Of a stretch of 64,000 bases of DNA, positions 1 through 8,402 are shown piece by piece (within the stretch, counting starts at the first letter, position 1; each line of letters begins with the position of its first letter). The translations under genes and the position numbers were made by a program. The notes under the pieces were generated by a model. The model made no database searches, was not told the origin of the DNA, and worked only from the letters and a program-made list of their open reading frames with translations. The stretch comes from an uncultured delta proteobacterium (lineage in GTDB: Bacteria > Desulfobacterota > Desulfobulbia > Desulfobulbales > Desulfocapsaceae), in assembly GCA_903875445.1 (NCBI GenBank), contig CAIQWD010000116.1, forward strand, positions 62,001 to 126,000. Reading direction: 5' to 3'.

Positions 1-2
1 TT

Positions 3-728
3 CAAGCCGGAGTGGAAATTCGTCTCGGTTACCAGGTGATTTCCATTGATAGCCAAAATCTCCTCTGTGAAGACAGAGCAACCGGGAAAAAAGAGCAGCT
101 GACTTTCACCTCCCTCGTTGGTGCCGACGGTTCATCTTCTCTGGTGCGAAGGGCACTCGGACTAGCCATTAGCGACATCGGAATAGGGATAAATTATCAA
201 GTTCCTGGAGACTATCCTGAAATGCAATGGCATTTGGACAGTTCCTTATTTGCCAACGGCTATGCCTGGGTCTTCCCCCATCGGGATACCGCATCGATCG
301 GTGCCTATGTTGACTCGAAACGCATGAAGGCCAGTATCTTGAAGACCAATCTCCTCACCTGGGGGGACAAGTACGGTTATCCGTTACGTCGGCATAAGGC
401 CTCGGCGGAATTGATTAATTTTGATTTTCGCGGGTGGCATTTCGGCAACATCTTTCTCGTTGGTGACGCCGCCGGACTGGCCTCCGGCCTTACCGGCGAA
501 GGTATCTACCCGGCGATTGTTTCCGGGGAAACGGTGGGCCATTTTCTTGCCGATCCCCACTATGATACGACACCGCTCAGAAATCTTATTAAGAACCAGG
601 CAATTCACCGTAAGATGGTGACCCTTACCGGGAAAAACCGCATCCTTGCAACACTAGTCGCAGAGATTGTAACTTTCTGTCTAAGAACAAAAGCCCTTAA
701 TTTCAGCTCCATTGAGATGGCTCATTGA
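3..728 (+). CDS. Geranylgeranyl reductase family FAD oxidoreductase, 3' part
   Basis: Only the C-terminal part, about 241 residues, lies in the window. The frame is open to the left edge (reads QAGVEIRLGY), so the GTG at 12 offered by the ORF track is internal and not a real start. The FAD-binding signature GADGSSS is visible near the beginning, and the second FAD motif GDAAGLASGLTGEGIYPAI sits in the middle, as in the geranylgeranyl reductase / digeranylgeranylglycerophospholipid reductase group of flavoproteins. Members hydrogenate isoprenoid chains of lipids or quinones, or act as generic FAD monooxygenase-like enzymes. The N-terminal GxGxxG Rossmann motif must lie upstream of the window. 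The exact substrate cannot be read from the sequence. Confidence 0.8.
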   Translation, partial: QAGVEIRLGYQVISIDSQNLLCEDRATGKKEQLTFTSLVGADGSSSLVRRALGLAISDIGIGINYQVPGDYPEMQWHLDSSLFANGYAWVFPHRDTASIGAYVDSKRMKASILKTNLLTWGDKYGYPLRRHKASAELINFDFRGWHFGNIFLVGDAAGLASGLTGEGIYPAIVSGETVGHFLADPHYDTTPLRNLIKNQAIHRKMVTLTGKNRILATLVAEIVTFCLRTKALNFSSIEMAH

Positions 729-761
729 CTCTTTGTTGCAACAGATCACCTCGGATTGACA

Positions 762-1034
762 ATGCAGAAAAAAAGCCGAAAACAATTGGTACTGATTAAT
801 GTGATATTCACGGTCATCTGTGTCGGAATCCTTGTTTTTCTATTCAAAGCCCCGAAGGAAACGACCTCCCCTCTTCCCCACGATGATATTCACAACCCTT
901 TCTTTGCCATAGAAAGTAAAAAAGAGGCGGAACAATCTTGCCTTTCCTGTCATGACCAGGGCAAGGAGGCCCCGCTGCCGGAGAATCACCCCCCCAAATA
1001 TCGCTGCCTGTTTTGCCACAAGCGCAACCGATAA
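762..1034 (+). CDS. Small membrane-anchored diheme c-type cytochrome
   Basis: The protein has 90 residues when started at the ATG at 762; the track's TTG six bases upstream is less likely. It has a basic N-terminus, one hydrophobic segment at about residues 8-28 that should act as an uncleaved anchor, and a short periplasmic tail. Two CxxCH heme-binding motifs are visible, CLSCH at about 60-64 and CLFCH at 82-86, with extra histidines (HDDIH, ENHPP) that could be distal ligands. It follows the flavoprotein gene after a 33-base gap and may be co-transcribed with it. It probably carries electrons at the outer face of the membrane; the partner is unknown. The ResB/CcsA genes at 55-58 kb could attach its hemes. 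Confidence 0.75.
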   Translation: MQKKSRKQLVLINVIFTVICVGILVFLFKAPKETTSPLPHDDIHNPFFAIESKKEAEQSCLSCHDQGKEAPLPENHPPKYRCLFCHKRNR

Positions 1035-1067
1035 TTGTCAGAAGTTTTCTCTGTCTACTCTCTGTTT

Positions 1068-3698
1068 TCATCTGCTTTTATCTACTATTTCATATACATC
1101 TCTTGAAAGGTCTTGACTGCTGGCAATTCTCTCCAGTTGCCTTCGCATCAAGTCTTGTCGCTCCACGTCATAGCGTTTCCAATTAATCAGGGGTGCTACC
1201 AGACGGGCGGCAATCTGCGGATTGATGGTGTTGAGTACCAGGATTTTATCGGCAAGAAAAGTGTATCCGGCGCCACTTTTTTCATGAAATCGTACATGGT
1301 TACTGGTACAGAAGGCACCGATAAGGGCTCGCACCTTGTTTGGATTTTCTATTGAAAAACCCGGATTATCAGTAAGCAACGCAACATTTTCGAGAGTGTT
1401 CGGCAGGATGGAGAGGGCCTGGAGGGTAAACCACTTGTCGAGGACCAGCGGGTCGCTTGCCCATTTGCCATAAAAATCGTTAAGCACCTCCTGCCGTATC
1501 GTATGGTCGAGATTAACCAAATTGGTAAGCGCTGCTATGCAGTCGGTCATATTGGTCGCCGACCGGTACTGCTCAACACACAAGGTGAGATGCTCTTCGG
1601 GCAGCGGGTCGAGGGCCATGAGGTAAGCAAGAGCTACATTTTTCAAATTCCGCCGTCCCATTGCTTCGGCGGTAAGAAGATAGTCCCCCTTATCCCGGTT
1701 GCTTACATACAGCTCCATAAAGGCCGCAACGTTTTGCTGCACCAATTGACTTTTCACTAGTTGCCTGGCAATGTGCAGAGAATCGGGATCAACGGGATCC
1801 ATGTCTTGGGCCAGGGTCGTTTCTGGAGGCAGGGTCAGAGAGAGGGCCAAGAGTGCCGGGTCCTCGACTTTGCGCCTAAGGCTATGAAACACCGCATCCG
1901 CATAGTATTCATCAAGATCTGGAGAGACTTGCCGACCAAGTTGTGCGGCTGTTTCCAGAATTACCTCCCCGGCCAAACGGGCGGAGGCATCCCAGCGATT
2001 AAAGAGATTCGAGTCATGGCGCATGAGAAAGGCGAGTTGTTGCCGCGACTGAAACGGCGCAACCCTGACAGGTGCAGAAAAATCTCTTAAAAAAGAGACA
2101 ACCGGTGGTTCTTTAATCCCCGGAAAGACGAACTCTTGCTCCCTTTCCCGCAGCTGGAGAACAGCCGTACCCTGCGCTTTGTCTGCAAACAGATCCTTGC
2201 CAGCTGCCCCGAGAAGGCCAACGGCGAGAGGCATATGAAAGGGATGGGGAGGCGCCTGGCCAGGAGTATCTGCCAGCTCCTGCTTCACAACCAGTCGATA
2301 TTCTTTTTGGTTTTCATGCCACTCGCCTTGAACATGAAGAACAGGAGTCCCGGCTTGGCTGTACCAGTTTTTGAATTGGTCAAGATCTATTTCTGAGGCA
2401 TCAGCCATAGCAGCGGCGAAATCATCACAGGTTACCGCCTGCCCATCATGTCTGGCAAAATAGAGGTCCATACCCTTACGAAATTTTTCTTTACCAAGAA
2501 GCGTATGCATCATGCGAATGACTTCGGCCCCTTTGTTGTAGACCGTGGCGGTGTAAAAGTTATTGATTTCCATATAACAATCCGGTCGAACAGGATGGGC
2601 CATGGGGCCCGCATCTTCCTTAAACTGAAAATTTTTCAACTGCTGCACATCGTCGATTCTCTGCACTGCCGGGGAATTCATATCGGAGGAAAACTCCTGG
2701 TCACGAAATACCGTCAAGCCCTCCTTCAAGCTGAGTTGAAACCAGTCTCGGCAGGTCACCCGGTTACCGGTCCAATTATGAAAATATTCGTGGGCAATGA
2801 CACCTTCGATTCCCAAATAGTCTTGATCGGTGGCGGTTTCCGGGGAGGACAGGACATATTTGGCGTTGAAAACATTTAAGCCTTTATTCTCCATCGCCCC
2901 CATATTGAAGTCATCGACGGCAACAATCATGAAGGTATCAAGGTCATATTCCAGACCATACACCTGTTCGTCCCAAAGCATTGCTTTCTTCAGAGAATCC
3001 ATGGCGTGTCGGCACTTGTCCTGATTTCGTTCTTCAACAAAAATTTTTAGGGAGATTTTTTTATCGGATCTGGTCACAAACTCATCTTCTAAACTGACAA
3101 GCCGTCCGACAACCAGGGCGAAGAGATAACACGGTTTGGGAAACGGGTCCTGCCAGACGACATAATGACGGTTGCCGCCAAGGTTCCCGCTTTCCAGCAG
3201 ATTGCCGTTTGCCAGCATGACCGGGCAGCTTTGCCGATCAGCCTCAATCCGGGTGGTGAATCTGGTCAGAACATCAGGCCGATCCGGATAATAGGTTATC
3301 GTGCGAAAACCTTCGGCCTCGCATTGACTGCAATAGTTGCCGCTGGAACGATACAGGCCTTCCAGGGCGGTATTTTTTGCCGGATATATTCTGGTGACTA
3401 TGGTCAGGGTGAAGGCAGTCGGTGGATCGTTAAGGCGCAAACCTTTATCATCGACACAATAGCTGTCGGCGGGTAAATCCATGCCGTCCATACTGATTGC
3501 CAGGAGTTCCAGTTTCTCACCAAACAGCAACAAGGGTGGATGATCTTTTTTTGAAAGCGGATTCTTCCGGTATGCAGCTTGTGCAGTGACAATGGTCGCT
3601 TCTTCATAAAGTTCAAATTTCAGCTGCAAATATTCAGTTGTATAATCAAAAACGGCGTAATCCTTTCTATAGATCGGCATTTTTTTCACATCATTCAT
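1068..3698 (-). CDS. pepN: Aminopeptidase N (M1 family zinc peptidase)
   Basis: The protein has 876 residues, the usual length for bacterial PepN. The substrate-binding GAMENKG motif is at about 267-273. The zinc site is HEYFH at 303-307, with the third ligand E326 in the segment SLKEGLTVF, which is the canonical HExxH-x18-E arrangement. The long C-terminal half is the alpha-helical domain of the PepN type. It removes N-terminal residues from cytoplasmic peptides during protein turnover. The ATG at 3698 is preceded by AGGG at a workable distance. It is a single gene, divergent from dapL across a 150-base gap. Confidence 0.95.
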   Translation of the reverse strand: MNDVKKMPIYRKDYAVFDYTTEYLQLKFELYEEATIVTAQAAYRKNPLSKKDHPPLLLFGEKLELLAISMDGMDLPADSYCVDDKGLRLNDPPTAFTLTIVTRIYPAKNTALEGLYRSSGNYCSQCEAEGFRTITYYPDRPDVLTRFTTRIEADRQSCPVMLANGNLLESGNLGGNRHYVVWQDPFPKPCYLFALVVGRLVSLEDEFVTRSDKKISLKIFVEERNQDKCRHAMDSLKKAMLWDEQVYGLEYDLDTFMIVAVDDFNMGAMENKGLNVFNAKYVLSSPETATDQDYLGIEGVIAHEYFHNWTGNRVTCRDWFQLSLKEGLTVFRDQEFSSDMNSPAVQRIDDVQQLKNFQFKEDAGPMAHPVRPDCYMEINNFYTATVYNKGAEVIRMMHTLLGKEKFRKGMDLYFARHDGQAVTCDDFAAAMADASEIDLDQFKNWYSQAGTPVLHVQGEWHENQKEYRLVVKQELADTPGQAPPHPFHMPLAVGLLGAAGKDLFADKAQGTAVLQLREREQEFVFPGIKEPPVVSFLRDFSAPVRVAPFQSRQQLAFLMRHDSNLFNRWDASARLAGEVILETAAQLGRQVSPDLDEYYADAVFHSLRRKVEDPALLALSLTLPPETTLAQDMDPVDPDSLHIARQLVKSQLVQQNVAAFMELYVSNRDKGDYLLTAEAMGRRNLKNVALAYLMALDPLPEEHLTLCVEQYRSATNMTDCIAALTNLVNLDHTIRQEVLNDFYGKWASDPLVLDKWFTLQALSILPNTLENVALLTDNPGFSIENPNKVRALIGAFCTSNHVRFHEKSGAGYTFLADKILVLNTINPQIAARLVAPLINWKRYDVERQDLMRRQLERIASSQDLSRDVYEIVDKSR

Positions 3699-3850
3699 AA
3701 CGTAATCCCTTTACCCGGAATCATCCGGGAGCGTTAGTTGCTGGTTGACAGCAATCACCATTCAATTATATTTACAACAATACGTTCACCGTTTGCACTT
3801 CTTTAGCAACGTAACTCCTTTTCGTTATAAAACAACTGAGAAACCTATAA

Positions 3851-5080
3851 ATGATTACAATCAATGAGCATTACTTGAAGCTACAGGCTTCTTATCTGTT
3901 CTCCGATATCGCCAAACGTGTCGCCGTTTTTCAAAAAAATCATCCAGATCGTGATATCATTAAGCTAGGGATAGGAGATGTCACAAGAGGTTTGCCCGCC
4001 GCTTGCATTAAGGCCTTTCATAAAGCAGTCGATGAAATGGCCGAAGATGCAAGTTTTAAGGGTTATGGTCCCGAACAGGGTTATGAATTTCTCAGAGAGG
4101 CCATCGCTGCCAATGATTTTAGAAGCCGTGGAGCCGATATCTCCGCCGACGAGGTTTTCGTCAGCGATGGCGCCAAATGCGACACCGGCAACATTCAGGA
4201 ACTGTTTACCCAGGACATAAGAATTGCCATTTCTGACCCGGTCTATCCGGTTTATCTCGACACCAATGTGATGGCCGGTCGCACCGGCCATTTCACCGAC
4301 GGCAGATTTCAGGGAATTGTCTATCTCGAAAGCACCAAGGAAAATAATTTCGTCCCCTCCCTGCCAAATCAAGAGGTCGATCTGATCTATCTTTGTTTTC
4401 CCAATAACCCGACCGGTTCGACTATCTCTAAAGCCGAACTGACAAGATGGGTTGATTATGCGCACGAACACAAGGCACTTATCTTATTTGATGCCGCATA
4501 TGAGGCCTTTATCCGCGACGAGTCTCTGCCGAAATCGATTTTTGAAATCGAAGGGGCAAAAGAAGTTGCCATCGAGTTTCGCAGCTACTCGAAGAGTGCC
4601 GGTTTCACTGGCACACGGTGTGCGTACACCATCATTCCCAAACAGTGCCGGGCCTTCGATCAACAAGGGAATCCCCACTTTCTCCATGCCATGTGGAATC
4701 GCCGCCATTGCACCAAATTCAACGGTGTCTCCTATCCGGTGCAACGCGCCGCCGAGGCAGTATACAGTGTGGAGGGTAAGATACAGACAAAAGCCTTGAT
4801 CGATTACTACATGGCCAATGCCGACATGGTTTGCGCGACCATGGACAAATTGGGGTATGAGTACGTCGGAGGGAAAAATTCACCCTATATTTGGATCGAC
4901 GGTAGGATGGACTCGTGGGCGTTTTTTGACATGCTTCTCAATAAAGCAGGTGTCGTCTGTACTCCAGGGGCGGGTTTCGGCAAATGCGGCAGCGGCTATA
5001 TCAGGATTTCCGCATTTAACAGCCAGGAAAAAGTTCGAGAGGCCATGCAAAGATTAACGGATATGCTGTCGGCCAAATAA
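3851..5080 (+). CDS. dapL: LL-diaminopimelate aminotransferase
   Basis: This 409-residue fold-type I PLP enzyme reads through as DapL. The N-terminus has the LFSDIAKRV and KLGIGDVTRG motifs, the middle has CFPNNPTGS, and the PLP-lysine segment is YSKSAGFTGTRC. DapL converts tetrahydrodipicolinate directly to LL-diaminopimelate in one transamination. That shortens the lysine and peptidoglycan pathway compared with the acyl route and is common in Desulfobacterota, Chlamydiae and plants. The ATG at 3851 is the first in frame. It stands alone, divergent from pepN and convergent with ispH. Confidence 0.96.
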   Translation: MITINEHYLKLQASYLFSDIAKRVAVFQKNHPDRDIIKLGIGDVTRGLPAACIKAFHKAVDEMAEDASFKGYGPEQGYEFLREAIAANDFRSRGADISADEVFVSDGAKCDTGNIQELFTQDIRIAISDPVYPVYLDTNVMAGRTGHFTDGRFQGIVYLESTKENNFVPSLPNQEVDLIYLCFPNNPTGSTISKAELTRWVDYAHEHKALILFDAAYEAFIRDESLPKSIFEIEGAKEVAIEFRSYSKSAGFTGTRCAYTIIPKQCRAFDQQGNPHFLHAMWNRRHCTKFNGVSYPVQRAAEAVYSVEGKIQTKALIDYYMANADMVCATMDKLGYEYVGGKNSPYIWIDGRMDSWAFFDMLLNKAGVVCTPGAGFGKCGSGYIRISAFNSQEKVREAMQRLTDMLSAK

Positions 5081-5157
5081 AAGCCCTCGTCGGGACAGAA
5101 AACAAGGCAAGCGATCGTGCGCTATCCTTTTCGTAGAAGGTGAAAGAATCTTTTCGG

Positions 5158-6087
5158 TCAGCAGGAAAGTAATGCCGGTTTGAAATGGATCTTTTCCTTG
5201 ATCCCATCCATCTCTATGACCTTGACTGTGCCGTAGGCCTGCAACCAGAGGATCACGCCATCAACAAGTCTTTCAGGGGCCGATGCCCCGGCGGTTATGC
5301 CGATTCTTTTTTTACCAAGAAGCCAGGTCGGATCAATATCTTGATAATCGTCGATGAGATACGCCTCGACTCCACACAAGGTTGCGACCTCTTTCAACCT
5401 GTTGGAATTCGAACTGTTCTTCGAACCGACGACAAAAAGCAGATCAGATTGGTCGGCTAGTTGTTTGACGGCATCCTGACGGTTTTGCGTGGCAAAACAG
5501 ATGTTTGATTTAGGTCCTTTAATTTTCGTAAAACGCCTTTTTAAAATCCTGACAATCCCTATAATATCATTGCTGTTGAGGGTTGTCTGGGTAACATAGG
5601 CTACTTTTTTAACATCGGCGACTACAACCGCCTCTGCCTCTAGTTCGGTGGCAATAATGTGCACTCGGCCGGCAACCCGACCGGCAGTCCCTTCGACCTC
5701 CGGATGCTTGTGGTGACCGATAATAAGCACGTCATATCCCATGGCATGGTATTTCTCCACCATTCCATGGACGCTGGTGACCAGGGGGCAGGTTGCATCG
5801 ACGGTGCGAAGTCCCAGCTCCCTCGCCTTTTGTTCGATGGCAAGAGATACCCCATGGGCACTGAAAATACATACCCCTCCTTGGGGGACATCCCCCAGGT
5901 TCTCTACAAAAACAGCACCCGACGCCGCCAACTCGGAGATAACATGCTTGTTATGGACGATCTCATGCAGGACATACACAGGCTTGCCGTATCGCCGCAA
6001 ACATAGTTTGACGGTTTCAATCGCTCGCTCCACACCAGCGCAAAAACCGCGTGGAGATGCAAGAAATACAGAAAATTCTTCAACCAT
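5158..6087 (-). CDS. ispH: 4-hydroxy-3-methylbut-2-enyl diphosphate reductase
   Basis: This enzyme catalyses the last step of the MEP isoprenoid pathway, reducing HMBPP to IPP and DMAPP with a [4Fe-4S] cluster. The three cluster cysteines are visible in their usual contexts: RGFCAGVERAIE, VDATCPLV and SNICFATQNRQ. The late TAGASAPE motif is also present. I prefer the start at 6087 (MVEEFSVFLASPRG) over the track's 6117, because AAGGA lies seven bases upstream and the family normally begins just before this strand. That gives about 309 residues, typical of IspH. It faces dapL tail to tail. Confidence 0.95.
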   Translation of the reverse strand: MVEEFSVFLASPRGFCAGVERAIETVKLCLRRYGKPVYVLHEIVHNKHVISELAASGAVFVENLGDVPQGGVCIFSAHGVSLAIEQKARELGLRTVDATCPLVTSVHGMVEKYHAMGYDVLIIGHHKHPEVEGTAGRVAGRVHIIATELEAEAVVVADVKKVAYVTQTTLNSNDIIGIVRILKRRFTKIKGPKSNICFATQNRQDAVKQLADQSDLLFVVGSKNSSNSNRLKEVATLCGVEAYLIDDYQDIDPTWLLGKKRIGITAGASAPERLVDGVILWLQAYGTVKVIEMDGIKEKIHFKPALLSC

Positions 6088-6248
6088 GAAATTTCCTTGG
6101 CCAGGAAAAAGAAACATTTTGGGCTATTTTTTTGAGGATTTGCAATCACCACAAAATGTCCTTCAGGTGCTCGCCCTCTAGTGGAACTACTTCATTATTC
6201 GGGCGTTATCTAAAAGAGGCGGAAACTCATCCAGCCATATCTCTGGAA

Positions 6249-6263
6249 TGGGTGGAAATCCGC
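6249..6263. promoter_or_regulatory. Distal copy of the dct-region dyad motif
   Basis: GGTGGAAATCCGCC at 6250-6263 differs at one base from the perfect dyad GGCGGAAATCCGCC in the usp-dctP gap. It lies just downstream of the usp stop codon and about 165 bases upstream of the ispH start. It may be a third activator site or chance; no sigma-54 promoter was noticed next to it. Confidence 0.3.
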
Positions 6264-6294
6264 CGTTTTCTAAGAAAAGTAGCAGGACCCATCA

Positions 6295-6786
6295 TCAGAC
6301 ATTGGGAACGATCAATACCGGTATTCTTGCCAACCGGGCTACCCGCCTGGCGGAAGAACCCATCACTTTGCTCCCCAAGACCATTTTTGAAGACTGGCCC
6401 ATGATGATCATATCGGCTTTATAGGTTTCTGCGGCAGTAAGGATTTGTTCACTCGGTCGCCCGGCGATAACAATCATTTCTTTTACCGGAACGGTGTGAG
6501 GATCTTCCCCCTGACATTCATCATTATAAAATTGTTTTATTCGTTCTTTCATGGTGCTAATAACGTCTTTCATTCCCTCTTTCTGCAAATTATCAAGTGA
6601 AATTCCAGGCATATATGCAGCAATTACCGACCTCGCCGTATCGCCCAACGGTTCAACAACATTCAGCATAACAATTGAGGCATTATGCACCCTGGCTTGA
6701 TTAATGGCTTGGCGAAAAACGGGTCGAGTATTTGCCCCCAGGTCGGTTGCGTAAAGAATTGTGGAAATTTTGGGAATTGATTCCAT
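6295..6786 (-). CDS. Universal stress protein (UspA family)
   Basis: This single-domain USP has 163 residues. The N-terminal strand ILYATDLGANT matches the family's first nucleotide-binding segment. The C-terminal region reads MGQSSKMVLGSKVMGSSARR, a slightly degenerate form of the G-2x-G-9x-G(S/T) ATP-binding motif in which the second glycine is replaced by serine, followed by IPVLIVP. An AAGGAGG ribosome site lies directly upstream of the ATG. The gene is divergent from dctPQM, and a sigma-54-like promoter facing it lies in the shared gap, so it may be induced together with dicarboxylate uptake. The exact role is unknown. Confidence 0.9.
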   Translation of the reverse strand: MESIPKISTILYATDLGANTRPVFRQAINQARVHNASIVMLNVVEPLGDTARSVIAAYMPGISLDNLQKEGMKDVISTMKERIKQFYNDECQGEDPHTVPVKEMIVIAGRPSEQILTAAETYKADMIIMGQSSKMVLGSKVMGSSARRVARLARIPVLIVPNV

Positions 6787-6915
6787 AGTCGATCCTCCTT
6801 GTTAAAGAATGTCGTGGGGAGTTTCCGGCAATATCGCCGGAACCAAACTGAAATTTTTACGTTTTGTATTGTAGGTCGGAAAAATAAAAAAAGCCACAAG
6901 GCTGAAAAAATATAC

Positions 6916-6932
6916 TGCAAAAATGGCACCAT
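6916..6932 (-). promoter_or_regulatory. Putative sigma-54 promoter for usp
   Basis: On the minus strand the sequence reads ATGGTGCCATTTTTGCA. GG and GC are separated by exactly ten bases, and the -12 element TTGCA is perfect against the YTGGCACGRNNNTTGCW consensus; the -24 half is weaker. Transcription would start about 120 bases upstream of the usp ATG. The dyads at 6993-7045 lie upstream of it at a distance normal for enhancer-binding activators. Confidence 0.5.
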
Positions 6933-6992
6933 CTTGGCATCCACATATTTGATTCCTGAATTCTCCTCCTCCACTCATTGACCTTCAAAACG

Positions 6993-7008
6993 TTGGGTGG
7001 ATTTCCCC
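6993..7008. promoter_or_regulatory. Putative DctD binding site 1 (degenerate dyad)
   Basis: The sequence is TTGGGTGGATTTCCCC. Its reverse complement matches the stronger dyad at 7025-7045 at about 14 of 18 positions. The two centres are about 33 bases apart, close to three helical turns, as expected for tandem sites bound by a NtrC-type activator. Assignment to the DctD encoded at 11-12.3 kb is inference. Confidence 0.45.
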
Positions 7009-7024
7009 TTCCGTCACAAGACCT

Positions 7025-7045
7025 ATTGGCGGAAATCCGCCCAAT
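7025..7045. promoter_or_regulatory. Putative DctD binding site 2 (strong dyad)
   Basis: The core GGCGGAAATCCGCC at 7028-7041 is a perfect 6+2+6 palindrome, flanked by ATT and CAAT that extend the symmetry. It lies about 85-95 bases upstream of the plus-strand sigma-54-like promoter and about 95-110 bases from the minus-strand one. Its symmetry and position suit an upstream activator sequence. Confidence 0.55.
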
Positions 7046-7117
7046 CGATAATTCAAAACTGGCAAAAAATCGTCTGTCATGATACGATTCCCCTGGATTT
7101 TACATATTTTTTCAGCA

Positions 7118-7134
7118 TTGGTCTTAATTTTGCT
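7118..7134 (+). promoter_or_regulatory. Putative sigma-54 promoter for dctPQM
   Basis: The sequence TTGGTCTTAATTTTGCT fits YTGGCACGRNNNTTGCW with GG and GC ten bases apart, a perfect TTGCT -12 element and TTGG at -24. Transcription would start near 7145, about 105 bases before the dctP ATG. TRAP and DctA dicarboxylate transporters are classic sigma-54/DctD targets, and a DctD-like activator is encoded just downstream of this operon. Confidence 0.6.
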
Positions 7135-7249
7135 ACAAGTAATGTTTGAACCGAAGTTAGACTCATATTACCCTCACGATGATCGAGGAAGAGCACTTCG
7201 TTTGTATCGGCGACTCAACTTTTAACCCAACAGGTAATGGAGGAGAATC

Positions 7250-8254
7250 ATGTTTCAGTCAGTGACAAAGGCATTTACGGTACTCGGTATTTCTGCGGCC
7301 CTTTTGGCCACCCCGGTGTTTGCTGAACCGATTGTGATCAAATTCAGCCACGTTGTCGCTCTTGACACTCCGAAAGGCCAAGCTGCTGAATTTTTTAAGA
7401 AACGGGGCGAAGAATTGACCCAGGGCAAAGTAAAGATCGAAGTCTATGCCAACAGCTCGCTGTACAAAGACAAAGAAGAGATGGAAGCCCTGCAGCTGGG
7501 TGCCGTGCAAATGCTCGCCCCATCGCTTGCTAAGTTCGGCCCTCTGGGCGCCAAGGAATTTGAGGTGTTCGACTTACCTTTCATCTTCCACGATTATAAC
7601 GATCTCCACAAGGTTACCAAGGGACCGGTAGGCCAGAAACTTCTTGCCAAACTCGAACCGATGGGCATCAAGGGACTGGCATACTGGGACAACGGATTTA
7701 AATCTTTCTCCGCCAACCATCCTATCAAAACGCCGGATGATCTAAAAGCGAAGAAGCTTCGTATTCAGTCTTCTAAGGTCCTTGAAGAACAGATGCGGGA
7801 ACTCAAAGCTATACCGCAGACGATGGCCTTCTCAGAGGTTTACCAGGCCCTGCAGACCGGCGTAGTTGATGGTACCGAAAATCCTATCTCCAATTTTTAC
7901 ACCCAGAAAATGAATGAAGTCCAGAAGTATCTGACCATCACCGACCATGGCTACTTGGGTTATGCGGTTATCGTCAACAAGAAATTCTGGGAAGAACTGC
8001 CGGCCGATATTCGTGGACAGCTTGAAACTGCAATGGCAGAAGCGACCGATTATGCCAATAAGATCGCCAAGGATAAAAATGACCAAGACCTTGAAGCGGT
8101 TAAGGCTTCCGGCAAGACAGAAGTCACCGTTTTGACCCCGGAGGAACGAGCCGTTTGGCGGAAGGCGCTCATTCCAGTTCATGATAAAATGGCAAATCGT
8201 ATCGGCAAAGAGACCATTGAAGCGGTATACCAGGCTGTTGGTTTCGTCAAATAG
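7250..8254 (+). CDS. dctP: TRAP dicarboxylate transporter, periplasmic binding subunit
   Basis: The protein has 334 residues with a Sec signal peptide (hydrophobic core FTVLGISAALLAT, cleavage after VFA at about residue 25). The mature part begins IVIKFSHVV and carries the DctP-family features YANSSLY, FEVFDLPFIF and the ligand-contact region around QTGVVDGTENP. It should bind a C4-dicarboxylate such as succinate, fumarate or malate in the periplasm and hand it to the DctQM membrane part. A GGAGGAG ribosome site precedes the ATG. A hairpin separates it from dctQ, which would allow more binding protein than permease. The ligand is inferred from the family and the DctBD neighbours. Confidence 0.93.
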   Translation: MFQSVTKAFTVLGISAALLATPVFAEPIVIKFSHVVALDTPKGQAAEFFKKRGEELTQGKVKIEVYANSSLYKDKEEMEALQLGAVQMLAPSLAKFGPLGAKEFEVFDLPFIFHDYNDLHKVTKGPVGQKLLAKLEPMGIKGLAYWDNGFKSFSANHPIKTPDDLKAKKLRIQSSKVLEEQMRELKAIPQTMAFSEVYQALQTGVVDGTENPISNFYTQKMNEVQKYLTITDHGYLGYAVIVNKKFWEELPADIRGQLETAMAEATDYANKIAKDKNDQDLEAVKASGKTEVTVLTPEERAVWRKALIPVHDKMANRIGKETIEAVYQAVGFVK

Positions 8255-8278
8255 CGGCACACTGATCTTAAGAAAAAA

Positions 8279-8308
8279 ATAGGGGTGGGCACTTCTCTAC
8301 ACCCCTAT
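8279..8308 (+). terminator. Intra-operon hairpin after dctP
   Basis: ATAGGGGTG and CACCCCTAT form a nine-base-pair stem with a 12-base loop in the dctP-dctQ gap, without a T-tract. It is probably an attenuator or mRNA-stabilising hairpin that keeps dctP expression above dctQM rather than a full terminator. Confidence 0.45.
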
Positions 8309-8402
8309 CCTATTCGTCCCAGGATGGATAGGTAGACCTGTCATTTTCAGCTGAATTCTGAATCACATACTGCTGTTTATTACACGCAGGAGAGAAAATC
8401 CT

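Larger units (their letters stand above)
6787..7249. other. Intergenic control region between usp and dctP
   Basis: No gene is seen in these 463 bases. The region holds a minus-strand sigma-54-type promoter facing usp, two related dyad sites near the centre, and a plus-strand sigma-54-type promoter facing dctP, each listed separately. The short ORFs in the track here overlap these sites and have no ribosome sites. Confidence 0.7.
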
